From SpSt-600 sp042408195 (lineage in GTDB: Bacteria > Chloroflexota > Anaerolineae > SpSt-600): a DNA stretch of 5,096 nucleotides. Positions 1 to 4,469 of the stretch are shown in pieces. The stretch spans positions 1 through 5,096 of the forward strand of contig JBHOQL010000016.1 in assembly GCA_042408195.1 (NCBI GenBank), given 5' to 3'. A model generated the notes under the pieces. It did not search any database. It was given only the letters and a program-made list of their open reading frames with translations, and was not told the DNA's origin. The position numbers were made by a program, and so were the translations under genes. Each line of letters begins with the position of its first letter. Within the stretch, counting starts at the first letter, position 1.

Positions 1-480
1 TACGCCACTGGCTACATTTACGGCACAAAGCCCATTGGCTGTTTCGTCTATCGGAGCACTGAGCAGAGCATCCCGGATGCTACCGTAACGCCACTATCCT
101 GGGATACGGAGGTGGATGATAATGGCGGGTGCTGGAGCAGCACTTATCCTGACCGGCTGGTAGCGCCGGTAGATGGCTGGTATATGGTCGGCGGTGGGTG
201 GGCACGGAACTCCACAAATAACCCCAACGCGAGCCGCCATTGGGTTGCTATTGCGGTTTATGACTCCAGCGGTGCGCTGCAGTACTACGCGGCAGCCAAT
301 GAAATCCACACAATTGCAAATAAGAATGTCAATGTCTCCGTGTCTGGGCGCGTATACCTGCCTGCAGGCTGGTTCGTAAAGATTGTGGCATATCAGGACT
401 CCGGCGCGACCCGGAACACACACGCTAGCTCATCATTATATCGCTATCACAACTATGGCTGGATGTTCAGGATTGCATAA
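1..480 (+). CDS. Phage tail fibre or receptor-binding protein, C-terminal jelly-roll domain (5' partial)
   Basis: The frame is open from base 1 and ends at TAA 478-480, so 159 C-terminal residues are present and the start lies outside the window. The visible part reads like the C1q/TNF-like beta-sandwich that caps many phage fibres. It has a stretch around residues 24-36 with IPDATVTPLSWDTE, a 'D..G.W' turn, then 'RLVAPVDGWYMVGGGW', alternating beta-strand segments (HWVAIAVY, NVNVSVSGRVYLPAGWFVKIVAY) and a final aromatic strand (GWMFRIA). In such proteins this domain trimerises and contacts the cell surface. This assignment rests on remembered family pattern, not on a search. A GTG at 112 is only an internal Val codon in this longer frame. 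The next gene is 34 bp downstream on the same strand. Position at the end of a virion gene run, just before membrane proteins, fits a fibre gene. Confidence 0.75.
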   Translation, partial: YATGYIYGTKPIGCFVYRSTEQSIPDATVTPLSWDTEVDDNGGCWSSTYPDRLVAPVDGWYMVGGGWARNSTNNPNASRHWVAIAVYDSSGALQYYAAANEIHTIANKNVNVSVSGRVYLPAGWFVKIVAYQDSGATRNTHASSSLYRYHNYGWMFRIA

Positions 481-514
481 GAGAATTTCAGTGTTGCGTT
501 ATAATTAAGTTGGT

Positions 515-874
515 ATGAAGCAAGTTAAGCAACACAAGAAGGGAAACAACCACAATAATACTAAAGTGACCCTGGCAGTGCTCGCGGCACAGGTAAGCAG
601 CCTGAACGAGAGCATTAACTTATTACGTGCTGAAGTGCGGGGGTTACGTGAAGAAATACGTGCTGAAGTGCGGGGGTTGCATGAAGAAATTAGCCAGCGA
701 ATGAAGACAGATGAAGAGCAATTGCGCAATTTAGAAAAAAACCTTATTGCCGTTGAGACTCGCCTTAACGAGCGATTTGGCCAGTGGGGTATATTTGGGT
801 TTGTAGTAAATATTATTGTTGCTGTTGTGGTGAATGCTCTAATAAACTTCGTGAAGGGCAAACCGGAGTTATAG
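515..874 (+). CDS. Small coiled-coil protein with C-terminal membrane anchor (XhlA-like layout)
   Basis: This gene encodes 119 residues. The N-terminal 17 are very basic and Asn-rich. Residues about 18-88 are charged and heptad- or hendecad-like, predicting a long coiled coil. Residues about 92-113 (IFGFVVNIIVAVVVNALINFV) form one hydrophobic membrane segment, followed by a short basic tail. Coiled coil plus C-terminal anchor just before a holin-like gene recalls the XhlA family of phage lysis-associated proteins, but I see no diagnostic motif and a structural coiled-coil role is possible. A 33-bp tandem duplication gives two 11-residue repeats at residues 38-59. The ribosome site is poor: only AAG/TTGG-like bases precede ATG 515, unlike its neighbours. 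No better start was found; the GTG at codon 18 also lacks a site. Confidence 0.75.
   Translation: MKQVKQHKKGNNHNNTKVTLAVLAAQVSSLNESINLLRAEVRGLREEIRAEVRGLHEEISQRMKTDEEQLRNLEKNLIAVETRLNERFGQWGIFGFVVNIIVAVVVNALINFVKGKPEL
626..691 (+). repeat. 33-bp tandem direct repeat, two copies, inside the coiled-coil gene
   Basis: Copies 626-658 and 659-691 are adjacent and differ at three bases. Each encodes one 11-residue unit (RAEVRGLREEI then RAEVRGLHEEI), so the duplication is in frame and adds three helical turns to a coiled coil. Eleven residues is a natural hendecad, so the change keeps the helix register. Confidence 0.95.
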
Positions 875-898
875 ACCCTTTCTAAGGAGGGCTAAGGT

Positions 899-1219
899 AT
901 GGAATGGATAAATTTGCTTTTGGCTGCTGTGTTGGGCGCTATAATCCGCTACGTGCCTGGGTTAATGCAGCGGTGGGAGCAGATGCCTCCCTTCCGCAAG
1001 CACGCGGTGGCCCTTCCGGTGCTTATAATTCTTTGTGTTGGGGTATTCGGCCTGAACTGCGCAGGTTGGGCCGATCTGGGCTTCAGCTGCGACCTCGAGG
1101 GCTTTTTGGAACTCCTATCCTATTTCCTTTCCGCCTATTTTGGTGCGTTTGCCCTGCCACCAGCCTCTTCAGCAGTAATTTCCGGGGTCCGAAGCTTATT
1201 CTCGGCTTCCAAAAAGTAA
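899..1219 (+). CDS. Small integral membrane protein, holin candidate
   Basis: This gene encodes 106 residues with three likely membrane segments: about 4-22 (INLLLAAVLGAIIRYVPGL), 35-52 (HAVALPVLIILCVGVFGL) and 69-86 (FLELLSYFLSAYFGAFAL). The tail is short and basic, ending in KK. Cys54 and Cys64 lie in the loop between segments 2 and 3. Size, segment number, charged tail and position after fibre and coiled-coil genes all fit a phage holin, the protein that permeabilises the inner membrane at lysis. Holins share little sequence, so this is inference from layout. AAGGAGG at 884-890 lies 8 nt before ATG 899 and fixes the start. It follows the previous gene by 24 bp and is probably co-transcribed. 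No endolysin gene follows. A minus-strand gene ends 19 bp downstream, and I see no convincing terminator hairpin between them. Confidence 0.65.
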   Translation: MEWINLLLAAVLGAIIRYVPGLMQRWEQMPPFRKHAVALPVLIILCVGVFGLNCAGWADLGFSCDLEGFLELLSYFLSAYFGAFALPPASSAVISGVRSLFSASKK

Positions 1220-1238
1220 AGTTGAGGAGAGGACAAAA

Positions 1239-1760
1239 TCAATCCGAAAACTCGAGGCGGACAGAAGCACGCTGGCACCTCCACTTTGTCAGGCGTCCGC
1301 GTATGGCCTTGCAAGAGGTGGGGTAAGTAGTTATCCCTATGCTTGTACCATCGGGCCTAGGTAGACCGATGATCCCCACTGCGCACATTTTCCCTTCGGC
1401 ATCCGGGCAAAGAGCAACATAGAAAACCTTTTCTCCTCCATCAGGATAGACGCGGTGACACTGGTAGATTTCCAGATGCTCGCCGCATGATTTCAGGGCA
1501 GCCCAGGAAACAAGCCGTGCAATGGGCAGGGTTTGGACGTGTTTACTGGGCTCTACAATAAGCTCCTGCGCAATTTCCAATAAGCCAGCAACCTCTAAGC
1601 TTTCCAAAGGAGGGGAGTACACCTTAAGCGTAAGCGACGCAGTAGAGGAAGAGAGGGAAGGGAGAAGCAGCCACGCGGCAAGCGCCCCCGCAACGATAAC
1701 AAGGCCCAGCAGCAAGACAAAACCCCCACCATCTGCTTTTGCATGGTCCGCAGTGACCAT
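1239..1760 (-). CDS. Membrane-anchored cysteine-rich protein of unknown function
   Basis: This gene encodes 173 residues. A short N-terminus is followed by a strongly hydrophobic segment at about 14-33 (FVLLLGLVIVAGALAAWLLL), then a Ser-rich linker (35-42) and a soluble domain of about 130 residues. It may be a signal anchor or an uncleaved export signal; I see no lipobox. The soluble part has six cysteines (92, 101, 118, 126, 150, 162) and a motif run 'CGEHLEIYQC ... ALCPD ... MCAVGII'. This suggests a compact, disulfide-bonded or metal-binding domain outside the membrane. I do not recognise the family. AGGGAGGAGGG lies about 7 nt before ATG 1760, and an in-frame TGA just upstream rules out a longer start in this frame. 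It is the last gene of the minus-strand operon, 78 bp after the stop of the previous one, and converges with the holin candidate. Confidence 0.75.
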   Translation of the reverse strand: MVTADHAKADGGGFVLLLGLVIVAGALAAWLLLPSLSSSTASLTLKVYSPPLESLEVAGLLEIAQELIVEPSKHVQTLPIARLVSWAALKSCGEHLEIYQCHRVYPDGGEKVFYVALCPDAEGKMCAVGIIGLPRPDGTSIGITTYPTSCKAIRGRLTKWRCQRASVRLEFSD

Positions 1761-1830
1761 TTTGGGCCCTCCTCCCTTTCAGGGTTTGGCTATTTACCGT
1801 TACATCTTCCACGAAAAGGATTTTCGCCAC
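1624..1830 (-). CDS. Possible short ORF whose first 26 residues resemble a response-regulator receiver N-terminus
   Basis: A GTG at 1830 (reading MAKILFVEDVTVNSQTLKG) is preceded by AAGGAG (1840-1835) that overlaps the TAA of the upstream gene, so translation could be coupled. The first residues match the beta1-alpha1 pattern of receiver domains: K-I-L-x-V-E-D, Asn at 13, Leu at 17, Gly-His at 25-26. After about residue 26 the similarity stops, and the frame runs inside the 1760 gene in a different phase with a Cys/Trp-rich, unlikely sequence. There is no phosphoacceptor Asp region. It may be a decayed receiver remnant, a leader ORF coupling translation to the 1760 gene, or chance. Low confidence that a stable protein is made. 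Confidence 0.25.
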   Translation of the reverse strand: MAKILFVEDVTVNSQTLKGRRAQNGHCGPCKSRWWGFCLAAGPCYRCGGACRVAASPFPLFLYCVAYA

Positions 1831-1838
1831 CCATCTCC

Positions 1839-2405
1839 TTACATTCCCTTTATCGCTAGCTTCTCCAACCCCATTGTAACTTCGCGGACGAGAGGAAGAG
1901 TGATTTCAAAAGCTGCCTGCAAACTTTCGGTGGTTGCTTTTGCATCCTGTGGGAAAACTCTCGTGTTGGCCACAGATTCGGCCACCTCTTTAATTCTCGT
2001 AATTAATTCAAGGAGCTTAGGCGGCAAGGAATGGGTTTCCTCTTCAGGGTCGAAATCCTGCAAAGGTATGCTGATTCTCCATGTGCTCCAAACCGCCCGT
2101 GTCAGTCCGGTTATTGTATCTAGGAGAACATTTACTGACTCCAACTCCTCCTGTGCGGGGGGTTTAGTTAGGAAGCGGTTAGCGTAGGACATATATGCCA
2201 TAGCCTGGGGCCAGGAACTTATTAAGTTGCTCAATGTTGCCTGGGGGAAGTATGGGCATATGATGGTGTTTCTTAAACTTTCCACAGCCCTTTGAAGCAG
2301 TTCAATTGCTTTAAGGATGTGTTCCGGCAGGGAATGGGGGTCTAGATAAGGGTTAAACTTTTCCACGGTAGTGGGGCCAATGGAAACTTTAAAGACCTCG
2401 CTCAT
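1839..2405 (-). CDS. Alpha-helical repeat protein with two internal copies (unknown function)
   Basis: This gene encodes 188 residues, soluble and mostly helical, with no membrane segment. Residues 24-61 and 125-162 align without gaps, with 14 of 38 identical, including HSLP at 24/125, Leu31/132, Ile34/135, Glu-Ser 42-43/143-144, Asn-Thr 46-47/147-148, Pro51/152, Ala-Thr 56-57/157-158 and Leu61/162. The protein is therefore an internal duplication of a helix-loop-helix unit joined by a linker containing DFDPEEE (117-123). The same unit occurs at the N-terminus of the product of the preceding gene, so the two are paralogs. No catalytic motif is visible; a binding or scaffold role is a guess. 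The start is set by GAGGAGGG about 6 nt before ATG 2405. The gene overlaps the end of the preceding gene by 17 bp, indicating translational coupling in one operon. Confidence 0.85.
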   Translation of the reverse strand: MSEVFKVSIGPTTVEKFNPYLDPHSLPEHILKAIELLQRAVESLRNTIICPYFPQATLSNLISSWPQAMAYMSYANRFLTKPPAQEELESVNVLLDTITGLTRAVWSTWRISIPLQDFDPEEETHSLPPKLLELITRIKEVAESVANTRVFPQDAKATTESLQAAFEITLPLVREVTMGLEKLAIKGM

Positions 2406-2862
2406 GGCAACCCTCCTCTTTCAGCTCCTTTATAGCGGTGATGGCTTTTTGCTTAGCTTGATTAAATTCTTCAATGCTGCCGGCAATTGTAAAGGGGAGG
2501 TAGGTTTGAAGCGAAAGTGGGTCATATAATTGCAGGTCGCGGCCGTCGCGGGCGGGGTAAAGGCCTGAGGCTGCCTGCAGCATTCTCACCAAGGTAGGCC
2601 AGATTATTGGCGGCAAATCAATTCCGGCGGTCTTTTGGTGTTGGGGATTCTCTAGGTCTACTAAGCGCTTTTGGGCTTCCTCCAAATTTACCAGGCAATA
2701 GGTTATGACATTGCGAAAGTTGAGCAAAGTAATTAGTGGGTTATTGGGGAAAATTGGTGCCTCTAAGACGGCTTTCCTAGCTTTGGCCAGCAATTCAATA
2801 ATTTGGCGGAGCTCGGGGGGCCAAGTGGCCAGCACAACTTCCTTCACGGTTATACGCTCCAT
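2389..2862 (-). CDS. Alpha-helical repeat protein, paralog of the next gene; first gene of the leftward operon
   Basis: This gene encodes 157 residues with no membrane segment. A short possible strand (ITVKEVVLA) precedes PPELRQIIELL, and residues 15-48 align without gaps to residues 27-60 of the following gene's product. Shared positions include Pro15, IELL at 22-25, Ala28, Ile37, Pro39, Pro42, Thr45-Leu46 and Asn48. A second region starts with LPP at 83-85 and contains GLYPAR at 100-105, echoed by GLYPPR in the divergent gene at 3276. The function is not recognised. AAAGGAGG lies 7 nt before ATG 2862, so the start is secure. It is transcribed from a consensus promoter about 30 nt upstream with a short 5' leader. 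As the promoter-proximal gene of a strong divergent operon it is likely made early or constitutively, unless repressed through the control region. Confidence 0.85.
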   Translation of the reverse strand: MERITVKEVVLATWPPELRQIIELLAKARKAVLEAPIFPNNPLITLLNFRNVITYCLVNLEEAQKRLVDLENPQHQKTAGIDLPPIIWPTLVRMLQAASGLYPARDGRDLQLYDPLSLQTYLPFTIAGSIEEFNQAKQKAITAIKELKEEGCHERGL

Positions 2863-2897
2863 TTTTAGCCTCCTTTACTTTGATTTTGCCCAGCTTA

Positions 2898-2926
2898 ATT
2901 ATATACCAAGTTCCCGAGTTTGTCAA
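2898..2926 (-). promoter_or_regulatory. Consensus sigma70/sigmaA promoter for the leftward operon
   Basis: On the minus strand, TTGACA (2926-2921) and TATAAT (2903-2898) are both perfect and separated by exactly 17 bp. Transcription should start near 2891, leaving about 29 nt of leader with the ribosome site before ATG 2862. An AT-rich stretch upstream (about 2940-2957) could act as an UP element. A perfect, unmodulated promoter is unusual and implies strong expression or tight repression. Confidence 0.88.
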
Positions 2927-3042
2927 GGGGTTTGTGGCAGAAAATTCAATATTTTAACCTTGCCTCAGTTTCGCGCATGGGAGGGAGCTGCTGGTGGCTT
3001 GCGGGGCTTCCCTTTATGGGGCCTTGCTTTTTGACTGTATTT

Positions 3043-3107
3043 TGATTGTTTTTTGATTATTTATTGATGGAGAGATCCACCACCAAAATACAATCAAAAA
3101 ACAATCA
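3043..3107. repeat. 65-bp AT-rich dyad made of 11-bp phased repeats (iteron-like binding site)
   Basis: TGATTGTTTTTTGATT at 3043-3058 recurs perfectly inverted at 3107-3092. The similarity continues inward, so 30-bp arms (3043-3072 and 3107-3078) match at 25 of 30 positions around the 5-bp centre AGATC. Each arm contains three TG-motifs exactly 11 bp apart: on the plus strand at 3043 (TGATTG), 3054 (TGATTA) and 3065 (TGATGG); on the minus strand at 3107 (TGATTG), 3096 (TGATTG) and 3085 (TGGTGG). Near-helical spacing places all motifs on nearly one face of the DNA, as in cooperative protein-binding arrays. It lies upstream of both transcripts, so it should act as DNA and not as an RNA hairpin. 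Confidence 0.85.
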
Positions 3108-3121
3108 GAAAACTGACCAAT

Positions 3122-3209
3122 AAGGCTTTTCCCGGAAGCGGCGGCACTGCCGCCCAGGCCTTCAGTCGGCGCAACCTTAAAATTTATAAAATTCGCCCAA
3201 AAAAGCCTT
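3122..3209. repeat. 9-bp inverted repeat bracketing the upstream region of the right promoter
   Basis: AAGGCTTTT (3122-3130) and AAAAGCCTT (3201-3209) are exact inverse complements 70 bp apart. The right copy ends on the first two bases of the -35 box. CCAAT before the left copy and ATTGG soon after the right copy weakly extend the symmetry. A 9-bp match can occur by chance in such AT-rich DNA, so significance is uncertain. Confidence 0.4.
3140..3154. repeat. Short GC-rich perfect dyad
   Basis: GGCGGCA and TGCCGCC are perfect 7-bp arms around a single C. It is not followed by a T-run on either strand, so it is not a standard terminator. It sits between the AT-rich dyad and the right promoter, inside the 9-bp inverted pair 3122-3130 (AAGGCTTTT) and 3201-3209 (AAAAGCCTT). 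Function unknown; a protein-binding site is possible. Confidence 0.6.
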
Positions 3210-3225
3210 GACAAATTGGGCGAAT
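3191..3225. promoter_or_regulatory. Candidate operator: inverted repeat straddling the -35 box
   Basis: ATTCGCCCAA (3191-3200) and TTGGGCGAAT (3216-3225) are perfect 10-bp inverted arms separated by 15 bp. The -35 hexamer (3208-3213) lies within the spacer, so a protein bound to both arms would cover it. The arm centres are 25 bp apart, which suggests two bound units rather than one simple dimer half-site pair. Confidence 0.65.
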
Positions 3226-3236
3226 AGCGCTATAAT
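3208..3236 (+). promoter_or_regulatory. Consensus sigma70/sigmaA promoter for the rightward operon
   Basis: TTGACA (3208-3213) and TATAAT (3231-3236) are perfect with a 17-bp spacer. Transcription should start near 3243, giving a leader of about 33 nt before the GTG at 3276. AT-rich DNA upstream (3177-3192) could be an UP element. Two dyads overlap it, suggesting control by a repressor. Confidence 0.9.
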
Positions 3237-3243
3237 AATAGCG
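3228..3243. promoter_or_regulatory. Candidate operator: 16-bp dyad over the -10 box
   Basis: CGCTATAATAATAGCG pairs with its own inverse complement at 7 of 8 positions and has the TATAAT box embedded in it. It reaches the predicted start point. An overlapping octamer, TAGCGCTA (3225-3232), is itself a perfect palindrome. A repressor bound here would block the promoter; the identity of the binder is unknown. Confidence 0.55.
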
Positions 3244-3275
3244 GGAAAGATTTAGACCAAAAAGGAGGTGAAAGG

Positions 3276-3692
3276 GTGAAAAAGGAAAGAGGGCGTCTGG
3301 TCTCCTTCGTAGTTACCCCCGAAATTGCTCTCCTTCTGGAGGAACTGAAAAAGCAGAAACCTGCCAGAAAGATGAGCAAGGCCCTTCGCGTCAGCGTGCA
3401 GCTGCTGGGTGCTTTCGCTGGCCTCTACCCCCCTCGCGAAGCCGTGGAAAGCCTTCGCGAGTTTGTCGGTGATGACGATTTGCTCTATATGACCCTCTCA
3501 ACCTTTGTAAGTTACTTTCAGAGCAGCAAGAGGAAAGCAAGCCCCGAAAAACCAGCAGAGAGCTCCCCCAAAAGATTGCTTCCCTACCTTATTGCCCTCA
3601 TTCGCTATCTTGCTGCCCAGTTGAACTACGGCGTTGCCGAGCTGGAAGAGCTGGCAAACCAAATAAATCCCCAAGACGAAAAGGAGGTATAA
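3276..3692 (+). CDS. Putative ribbon-helix-helix-type regulator, first gene of the rightward operon
   Basis: This gene encodes 138 residues from a GTG start. The start is fixed by AAAGGAGGTG (3261-3270), nearly the full anti-16S complement, about 6 nt upstream; the other nearby GTG (3268) is out of frame. Residues about 7-48 fit a ribbon-helix-helix fold: a strand (RLVSFVV), a TPE helix cap, helix 1 (EIALLLEELKKQ), a basic turn (KPARKM) and helix 2 (SKALRVSVQLLGAF). In this family the strand pairs in a dimer and enters the DNA major groove. The middle carries GLYPPR (49-54) and a flexible Lys/Ser/Pro stretch (83-100). A second helical part follows (RLLPYLIALIRYLAAQLN). The RHH call is by pattern only. 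Its own promoter carries two dyads, so autoregulation is a reasonable inference. Its stop is 3 bp before the next start. Confidence 0.85.
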   Translation: MKKERGRLVSFVVTPEIALLLEELKKQKPARKMSKALRVSVQLLGAFAGLYPPREAVESLREFVGDDDLLYMTLSTFVSYFQSSKRKASPEKPAESSPKRLLPYLIALIRYLAAQLNYGVAELEELANQINPQDEKEV

Positions 3693-3695
3693 GCC

Positions 3696-4094
3696 ATGAA
3701 GATAGAAATTCGCACTGACTCCCAAACCATTGCCATAAGCGAAAGAGTTGGAAAATCTTTCTTAGGGATCCCAATAACCCTCGAGACCCTCGAGCAACTT
3801 CCCGAAATTTTCAAAGAAAGTAAGGAGACACTGCAGAAGACCTTGGGCGTCACTCTTAGCCTACATGTAAACAAGTATGATTTTGAGAAACTCAAGGAGA
3901 AATACGGCATAATAGAGGACTTTGACCCCGACGAGAGCGGCCCAAGTTATAGGCTTGTTGTCTATTCCCCAGAGCCTTGGGATAACCAAGTGCCTTATCT
4001 ACTTGAGAGCACCGAGAAAGCAATTAGGGCCCTCTTGTGCCTGCTCGGCACATGGGCGGCGAAGAAATCGGAGGCCTTCCCGCGAGCTTCCTAA
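3696..4094 (+). CDS. Unknown small protein, MKIEI family copy 1 (tandem paralog)
   Basis: This gene encodes 132 residues, soluble, mixed strand and helix. It begins MKIEIRTDSQTI, with strand-like segments followed by VGKSF, helix-like 'LEQLPEIF', a strand (VTLSLHV), then GPSYRLVVYSP, WD at 95-96 and a C-terminal helix rich in Leu/Ala. Residues 1-58 align without gaps with the next gene's product (25 of 58 identical), and 79-118 align with its 59-98 (16 of 40). Compared with that copy it carries an extra 20 residues at 59-78 (nucleotides about 3870-3929). I do not recognise the family. AAGGAGGT (3681-3688), overlapping the end of the previous gene, fixes ATG 3696. It is co-transcribed with its neighbours. 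Confidence 0.9.
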   Translation: MKIEIRTDSQTIAISERVGKSFLGIPITLETLEQLPEIFKESKETLQKTLGVTLSLHVNKYDFEKLKEKYGIIEDFDPDESGPSYRLVVYSPEPWDNQVPYLLESTEKAIRALLCLLGTWAAKKSEAFPRAS

Positions 4095-4109
4095 AAAGGG
4101 GATTGAGCC

Positions 4110-4469
4110 ATGAAAATTGAAATTGACACCACGCGGCAAACTATTGTCGTTCACGAAAAGGTCGGAAAAACTTTCTTCAACTATAAACTGACCCCTGAGG
4201 GCCTCGAGCAGCTTGCCCAACTCAGTGAAGTGAAGAAGGATGAACTTTTTGGGCGAACGGGTGGCATATTTACCCTTTCCGTAGACGAGGAGGGACCGGG
4301 TTATAAGCTCACCGCCTATTTCCCACGGCTTTGGGATGGTAAAATAGCCCTTATCGTTGATGATTTTAGGAAAGTCCTCAGGGTGCTCGATTTCCTTCTA
4401 GGCGAGCTAAAAGAGCCAGAAAGAAAAGGGGACAACCTCAGGTACGAAAAAATAAAGGAGGGCTTATGA
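4110..4469 (+). CDS. Unknown small protein, MKIEI family copy 2 (tandem paralog)
   Basis: This gene encodes 119 residues, a paralog of the preceding gene's product. Conserved landmarks are MKIEI at the start, QTI (10-12), E16, VGK (18-20), LEQL (32-35), DEEGPGY (59-65), Y70, P72, WD (75-76) and the LLG of the C-terminal helix. It lacks the 20-residue insert of copy 1 and has a longer charged tail (EPERKGDNLRYEKIKEGL). No catalytic signature is visible; shared WD, GP and Tyr positions probably mark the core of the fold. AAAAGGGGA (about 4094-4102) precedes ATG 4110 and is a weaker ribosome site than its neighbours have. The stop overlaps the next start as ATGA. Confidence 0.9.
   Translation: MKIEIDTTRQTIVVHEKVGKTFFNYKLTPEGLEQLAQLSEVKKDELFGRTGGIFTLSVDEEGPGYKLTAYFPRLWDGKIALIVDDFRKVLRVLDFLLGELKEPERKGDNLRYEKIKEGL

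Larger units (their letters stand above)
2863..3275. other. Gene-free divergent control region (413 bp)
   Basis: No gene is supported here. It contains the left promoter (2898-2926), an A+T-rich 65-bp dyad with 11-bp phased repeats (3043-3107), a GC-rich short dyad (3140-3154), a 9-bp inverted repeat enclosing it (3122-3130 with 3201-3209), two dyads at the right promoter (3191-3225 and 3228-3243) and the right promoter itself (3208-3236). Composition alternates sharply between AT-rich and GC-rich blocks. The stretch 2958-3030 shows nothing I can name. A 66-codon minus-strand open frame at 3214-3014 crosses the dyads, has no ribosome site and low-complexity sequence, and is probably not a gene. 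Confidence 0.8.

Noticed and set aside
500..505. TATAAT just upstream of ATG 515, possible promoter with a leaderless start
   Set aside because: No -35 at acceptable spacing; the nearest TTGCAT (473-478) is 21 bp away. The weak ribosome site makes it tempting, but evidence is too thin.
1191..1209. Small hairpin GAAGC/GCTTC at the end of the holin candidate as a terminator
   Set aside because: Only five base pairs and no T-run on either strand.
904..1326. 140-codon plus-strand frame overlapping the holin candidate
   Set aside because: The 899 frame has the well-placed ribosome site and clear membrane segments; this one is Arg/Pro-rich noise in another phase.
1349..1371. Inverted repeat CATCGG/CCGATG as a terminator
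   Set aside because: Short arms, long loop, no T-run, and it lies inside a coding sequence.
1522..2187. 221-codon plus-strand open frame opposite the leftward operon
   Set aside because: It lacks a ribosome site, is Ser/Pro-rich without a domain pattern, and crosses two minus-strand genes that have good ribosome sites, paralogy and an upstream consensus promoter.
3031..3060. Possible third promoter (TTGACT, 18 bp, GATTAT) at the left edge of the 65-bp dyad
   Set aside because: The -10 is poor, and the bases are better explained by the 11-bp repeat pattern.
3014..3214. 66-codon minus-strand frame in the control region
   Set aside because: It reads through the dyads and promoter elements, has low-complexity Lys/Gln/Trp runs and no ribosome site.
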